From NCBI GenBank assembly GCA_031288575.1, contig JAITRD010000066.1, positions 1 through 8,527 of the forward strand: DNA of 8,527 nt. Direction: 5' to 3'. This document shows, one piece after another, positions 6,072 to 8,527 of the stretch (its first letter is position 1; the number at the start of each line of letters is the position of its first letter). The notes under the pieces are model-generated. The model searched no databases, was not told where the DNA came from, and worked only from the letters and a program-made list of their open reading frames with translations. The position numbers and the translations under genes are program-made. This stretch comes from Treponema sp. GTDB taxonomy: Bacteria; Spirochaetota; Spirochaetia; Treponematales; Breznakiellaceae.

Positions 6072-6938
6072 TTAAAGGACGCGGCGGCTTTTATGCCGGG
6101 GGTCCAGGGCGTCCCGTATACCGTCGCCCAAAAAATTGACGCTGCTTACGGTCAGTACCAGGGCCAGTCCCGGAGGCAGCCATTGCCAGAATCTATAGGC
6201 GAGAACCGTAATAGACTGGGCTTCATGGAGCATGTTTCCCCAGCTTGCCATAGGGGGCTGGACGCCCATTCCCAGGAAACTTAACGCCGATTCGGTCAGT
6301 ATTGCCCCGGCGGTCATGGAAGCGCAGGCCACCAGAATGGGGGAAGAGACATTGGGCAGTATGTCTTTAACCATGATTACCAGATCTCCGGTTCCTGCCG
6401 CTTTGGCGGCTTCTACATATTCCTTTTCCCGTACCGAAAGGACCGTACTGTGGGTAATACGGGCGAATTCGGTCCAACCCAGGAAGCCTATTACCAGCGG
6501 GACCGAAAGCAGGGAAGGTCCGATAACGGAGACCAGTACCAGTATCAGTATCATCGACGGAAAAGACATGAATATATCCACGAGCCGCATGACGCTTGTC
6601 TCTATCCGGCTCCGGTAATACCCGGCCAGGAGGCCCAGGGGTACTCCCACCGCCGCCGCGGTCAGCGCGGCGAGGAATCCCACAAGGAGGGAAACCCGGC
6701 CGCCGTAGATGAGCCGGGCAAATATATCCCTCCCGATAGAGTCGGTTCCCAACGGATACGCGGCGTTTGGGGCCACGCTAAAGGCGGTAAGATCGGAAGA
6801 ATAGGGGTCAAGGTCCAAAACCAGCGGGAGAAAGATCACGGAAAGACTTTCGACAATGAGAATAACAAGGGCGGTCACGGCGGTTTTGTGACGCGCAAAT
6901 TTCTTGAAGCCCCGACGGCGACCTTTATAGGTACTCAT
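6072..6938 (-). CDS. oppC: Oligopeptide/dipeptide ABC transporter permease (OppC/DppC type)
   Basis: This 288-residue inner-membrane protein would be one half of the channel. A basic N-terminus (KGRRRGFKKFARHK) precedes the first membrane segment (about 19-42), and four or five further hydrophobic segments follow (about 82-107, 121-140, 143-158, 203-223, 250-272). Family landmarks are YPLGTDSIGRDIFARLIYGGR (61-81), the EAA coupling loop EYVEAAKAAGTGDLVIMVKDILPN (173-196) that docks onto an ATPase, LSFLGMGVQPPMASWGNML (219-237), and the C-terminal GDGIRDALDPR. The PLGTD...GRD block distinguishes C-type from B-type permeases. It starts twelve bases after the upstream permease stop, with only a weak ribosome binding site (CCAGG), so coupled translation is likely. 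Length and motifs are complete; nothing looks damaged. Confidence 0.95.
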   Translation of the reverse strand: MSTYKGRRRGFKKFARHKTAVTALVILIVESLSVIFLPLVLDLDPYSSDLTAFSVAPNAAYPLGTDSIGRDIFARLIYGGRVSLLVGFLAALTAAAVGVPLGLLAGYYRSRIETSVMRLVDIFMSFPSMILILVLVSVIGPSLLSVPLVIGFLGWTEFARITHSTVLSVREKEYVEAAKAAGTGDLVIMVKDILPNVSSPILVACASMTAGAILTESALSFLGMGVQPPMASWGNMLHEAQSITVLAYRFWQWLPPGLALVLTVSSVNFLGDGIRDALDPRHKSRRVL

Positions 6939-6950
6939 AGCCTGGTTCCG

Positions 6951-7907
6951 TTATTCATAACGTATCCGGGGGTCCAAAAGCCCATACAGCAAATCTATCA
7001 TCAGATTAATCACGAGAACCCCGGCGGATACAATAACCGTAATACCCATAACAACCGGGTAATCCCTGAGGGCTATGGATCTTACCATGAGGGAGCCGAT
7101 ACCCGGCCAGCTAAAGACCTGTTCCGTTACCACCGCTCCGCTGATAAGTCCGGGCAAAGACATCCCGATAACCGCCGCCACCGGGAGGAGCGCGTTTTTA
7201 AGTCCATGCCGCAGCAGCACCTGTGTTTTTGTAAGTCCCTTGGCCTTGGCGGTTCGGATATAGTCTTCTCCTAAAACTTCCGACACCGAAGAACGTATAT
7301 GGCGTATCCAGATGCCTATATGCTGAAAGGAAAGTACCAGGACGGGCAAAACAAGATGTTTCAGCAGGACCAGGACCGTTTTGTCTCCGCCTGAATCGTA
7401 CATTCCGCCGGAAGGGAGGATTTTCAGCCCCGCCGCGAAGATAAAAATCAACGCAAGGCCGATAAAAAAATTGGGAGTGGAAAACATCAAAAACGAAATT
7501 CCCGAAACCAGGTAATCCCGTTTGGATCCCGGTTTGGACGCGGCCAGTATACCCAGGACAAGGGATGCCGCCAGGGACACTAAAACCGACGTTCCCGTCA
7601 AGAGCAGGGTGGGACCGATACGCTCGCCTATCATGGTCAACACCGGCCGTCTCGTAGCGTAGGAAAACCCAAGGTCCCCATGAAGCAGCGCGTTAAGCCA
7701 GTTCACGTACTGTATCCACACCGGCTTATCCAGCCCGTAGATGATCTTTCGCCGTTCAAGTTCCGCCGCCGTTATATGGGGATCTATCAGAAGCGCGTCC
7801 AGAGGACTTCCCGGCGCCAGGGATGCGACAAGGTACGCTATGATGGTAATACCTATAAAAGTCGGCGCCGCGATACAGAGACGGCGGATACAGTAACTTC
7901 CTTTCAT
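6951..7907 (-). CDS. oppB: Oligopeptide/dipeptide ABC transporter permease (OppB/DppB type)
   Basis: First gene of the operon, a 318-residue inner-membrane permease. The N-terminal segment (YCIRRLCIAAPTFIGITIIAYLV, 5-27) is followed by APGSPLDALL (31-40), the periplasmic loop with YGLDKPVWIQYVNWL (57-71) and GDLGFSY (77-83), and then five hydrophobic segments. The EAA coupling loop is EDYIRTAKAKGLTKTQVLLRHGLKNALLP (214-242). TEQVFSWPGIG (261-271) and the terminal LDPRIRY are B-type hallmarks. The start is the ATG at 7907, because AAAGGA (7913-7918) precedes it by five bases and the protein then begins where family members begin. An in-frame ATG at 8015 would add 36 basic residues unlike this family and would read through an intergenic repeat. 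Confidence 0.95.
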   Translation of the reverse strand: MKGSYCIRRLCIAAPTFIGITIIAYLVASLAPGSPLDALLIDPHITAAELERRKIIYGLDKPVWIQYVNWLNALLHGDLGFSYATRRPVLTMIGERIGPTLLLTGTSVLVSLAASLVLGILAASKPGSKRDYLVSGISFLMFSTPNFFIGLALIFIFAAGLKILPSGGMYDSGGDKTVLVLLKHLVLPVLVLSFQHIGIWIRHIRSSVSEVLGEDYIRTAKAKGLTKTQVLLRHGLKNALLPVAAVIGMSLPGLISGAVVTEQVFSWPGIGSLMVRSIALRDYPVVMGITVIVSAGVLVINLMIDLLYGLLDPRIRYE

Positions 7908-7912
7908 ATTTA

Positions 7913-7918
7913 TCCTTT
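7913..7918 (-). promoter_or_regulatory. Ribosome binding site of the first permease gene
   Basis: AAAGGA on the minus strand, five bases before the ATG at 7907. It supports the shorter 318-residue product over the 354-residue reading from 8015. Confidence 0.75.
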
Positions 7919-7944
7919 CCCGTGTTCGCGGGGCAAGAAGGCTG

Positions 7945-8001
7945 ATTCGGGAGTCTGGTTTCATACCCCGCCGAACCTTCGGTTCGCGCTTGCCGCGGCT
8001 C
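7945..8001. repeat. Intergenic repeat, copy 1 (family with a TCTGGTTT-ATACCCC core)
   Basis: It begins ATTCGGGAGTCTGGTTTCATACCCCGC and ends in GCTTGCC...GCGGCTC. It aligns with copy 2 (8176-8222) but carries about sixteen extra bases forming a 6-bp hairpin (CGAACC/GGTTCG, 7972-7986). The core (7954-7969) differs by one base from the copy at 8185-8200. Confidence 0.6.
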
Positions 8002-8044
8002 AAATAACGCAACACCTACAAAAGGGGGTATTAAACCAGACGCT

Positions 8045-8050
8045 ATTATA
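8045..8050 (-). promoter_or_regulatory. Isolated perfect -10 box in the repeat region
   Basis: TATAAT on the minus strand, but the bases 16-18 nt upstream (GC-rich, GGAGGC) do not resemble a -35 box. It could give a secondary start nearer to the first permease gene, created by repeat sequence. Confidence 0.2.
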
Positions 8051-8103
8051 AACTTCCTATCGAACGAGCCTCCATTCAAACAAAGGTAAAGCTAAAGATA
8101 CCG

Positions 8104-8117
8104 CGCGGAGGCTCATT
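8104..8117. repeat. Short direct repeat CGCGGAGGCTCATT, copy A
   Basis: The fourteen bases recur exactly at 8212-8225, and the core GGAGGCTC recurs inverted at 8066-8073. It is part of the same intergenic repeat family as the TCTGGTTTAATACCCC elements, to which it lies adjacent in each case. Confidence 0.5.
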
Positions 8118-8175
8118 GGAGGGCCCGGCCCATACCGGCAAGCAAGCGTACTTCGAGCTTGCCCCTGGGTTCTTT

Positions 8176-8225
8176 ATTCGAGAATCTGGTTTAATACCCC
8201 GCGGCTTGCCACGCGGAGGCTCATT
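8176..8225. repeat. Intergenic repeat, copy 2
   Basis: It begins ATTCGAGAATCTGGTTTAAT and continues through ACCCCGCGGCTTGCC to CGCGGAGGCTCATT. It matches copy 1 (7945-8001) apart from a hairpin insertion there and a few substitutions, and shares the 16-base core with the inverted copy at 8025-8040. It lies directly beside the predicted transporter promoter. Confidence 0.6.
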
Positions 8226-8229
8226 CTTA

Positions 8230-8259
8230 ATTATTCCTATAGAAATTGTATATAGTCAA
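8230..8259 (-). promoter_or_regulatory. Probable promoter of the transporter operon
   Basis: The minus strand has TTGACT (8259-8254), an 18-nt spacer and AATAAT (8235-8230), five of six matches in each box. It starts about 28 bases downstream of the terminator-like inverted repeat, a natural place for the first promoter of a new transcription unit. The start site would be near 8223, leaving a leader of about 315 nt through the intergenic repeats. Confidence 0.5.
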
Positions 8260-8286
8260 TACTTTGCAATCAGCAATTCCAAATTC

Positions 8287-8350
8287 AAAAAAATGGTCAA
8301 ATGCGATTAACCTCGACTCTTCCCTCCGTATAAGCATTTGACCTTTTTTT
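8287..8350. terminator. Bidirectional terminator-like inverted repeat
   Basis: GGTCAAATGC (8295-8304) and GCATTTGACC (8334-8343) form a perfect 10-bp stem. A7 (8287-8293) and T7 (8344-8350, followed by CTCTTTTTT) flank it, so both strands end in a U-run. It would separate the transporter operon from whatever lies to the right. The 29-base loop is longer than usual for an intrinsic terminator, so a small RNA or the ends of a small element are alternatives. Confidence 0.5.
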
Positions 8351-8360
8351 CTCTTTTTTG

Positions 8361-8527
8361 CGGCAAGTCCATTGCGTATTACGGCCGAAAAGAGACCCAA
8401 AGCGGGGCACTGGGGAGCGGCTTACGTTCGTAAGCCGGGGTCTGACCCTTTGCTTTCATTCGTAAGCGGGGTCTGACCCCCGGCCTGCTTTTACGGTCTC
8501 GTTTCGGTTTCGGAACAGTTGAATTTG
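8361..8527. other. Non-coding right flank with palindromic repeats
   Basis: I see no reading frame with a credible start or ribosome binding site in this stretch. It contains the two palindromic repeat units described separately and otherwise nothing I recognise. Confidence 0.4.
8419..8480. repeat. Paired REP-like palindromic repeats with GGGGTCTGACCC core
   Basis: TTCGTAAGCCGGGGTCTGAC (8427-8446, then CC) recurs, one base shorter, as TTCGTAAGCGGGGTCTGACC at 8459. In the second copy GGGGTC-T-GACCCC (8468-8480) is a perfect odd palindrome. In the first, GGCTTACG/CGTAAGCC (8419-8436) adds an 8-bp hairpin. GGGGTCAGACCCC-type palindromes are widespread as dispersed intergenic repeats, often discussed with REP-associated transposases, but no transposase is visible here. 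Confidence 0.55.

Larger units (their letters stand above)
8025..8200. repeat. 176-bp segment bounded by perfect 16-bp inverted repeats (MITE-like)
   Basis: GGGGTATTAAACCAGA at 8025-8040 is the exact reverse complement of TCTGGTTTAATACCCC at 8185-8200. Inside are an 8-bp inverted repeat (GAGCCTCC 8066-8073, GGAGGCTC 8107-8114) and a 7-bp one (GGCAAGC 8137-8143, GCTTGCC 8157-8163). The segment has no coding capacity of note, and I see no clear target-site duplication. It may be a non-autonomous mobile element or a mosaic of a dispersed intergenic repeat. Read as RNA it would fold strongly in the transporter leader. Confidence 0.5.

Noticed and set aside
6450..7274. Plus-strand open frame of 274 residues
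   Set aside because: It is antisense to the two permease genes, very rich in Gly, Arg, His and Asn, and without domain signals; the permeases on the minus strand are unambiguous.
7908..8015. 36-residue N-terminal extension of the first permease from the ATG at 8015
   Set aside because: It is basic and unlike B-type permeases, reads through repeat copy 1, and the ATG at 7907 has a far better ribosome binding site.
7945..8225. CRISPR array
   Set aside because: The repeats are few, differ in length and orientation, and are not separated by regular unique spacers; no cas gene is near.
8116..8310. Plus-strand frame of 64 residues in the intergenic region
   Set aside because: Most of it is translation of the intergenic repeats, it lacks a ribosome binding site, and it runs into the terminator-like inverted repeat.

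Overview
The window suggests a spirochaete, most likely a Treponema of the animal-gut or termite-gut type. This is an inference, resting on the class of beta-helix lipoprotein at the left end (signal peptide, acidic linker, 'TMNGGVISGN' coils, 'GGTIYGYDS ... GHAIYG' tail), moderate GC with A/T-rich promoters, and classical AAAGGA-type ribosome binding sites. No 16S or other diagnostic gene is present. All real genes lie on the minus strand, so the window reads from right to left.

Right end (about 8527-7908): a 620-base stretch with no convincing gene. It holds two copies of a GGGGTCTGACCC-centred palindromic repeat (8419-8480), a long inverted repeat bounded by A7 and T7 that looks like a two-way terminator (8287-8350), a probable promoter just downstream of it (8230-8259), and a mosaic of intergenic repeats that includes a perfect 16-bp inverted repeat bounding a 176-bp segment (8025-8200). 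If the promoter is used, these repeats form a leader of about 315 nt for the transporter mRNA.

Centre (7907-2306): a complete five-gene ABC importer of the oligopeptide/dipeptide (Opp/Dpp) class in the order permease B, permease C, solute-binding protein, ATPase D, ATPase F. Two permeases would form the membrane channel, two ATPases with C-terminal four-cysteine regions would power it, and an exported binding protein would capture the ligand. The binding protein lies in the middle of the operon, has no lipobox, and has its own strong promoter (TTGACA-16-TATAAA) in the 141-nt gap before it. This predicts extra mRNA for the binding protein and the ATPases relative to the permeases. The two ATPase genes overlap by four bases (ATGA). 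The ligand cannot be read from sequence; peptides are the default for the family.

Left end (2305-1): after the last ATPase comes a 389-nt gap with a weak terminator candidate, a good promoter (TTGATT-17-TATATT), and a leader of about 285 nt containing a short ORF with a strong ribosome binding site plus two GC hairpins. Then comes the 5' part (638 codons, cut by the window edge) of a large putative surface lipoprotein with a right-handed beta-helix domain. That domain carries a 75-bp tandem repeat and three homopolymeric G/C heptamers, a plausible substrate for length or frame variation.

Overall the transporter is ordinary and intact. The less ordinary parts are the repeat-rich leader in front of it, the sORF leader in front of the lipoprotein, and the repeat architecture of the lipoprotein gene. 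I see no CRISPR array, tRNA, rRNA or intact transposase, and no evidence of a novel multi-gene system.
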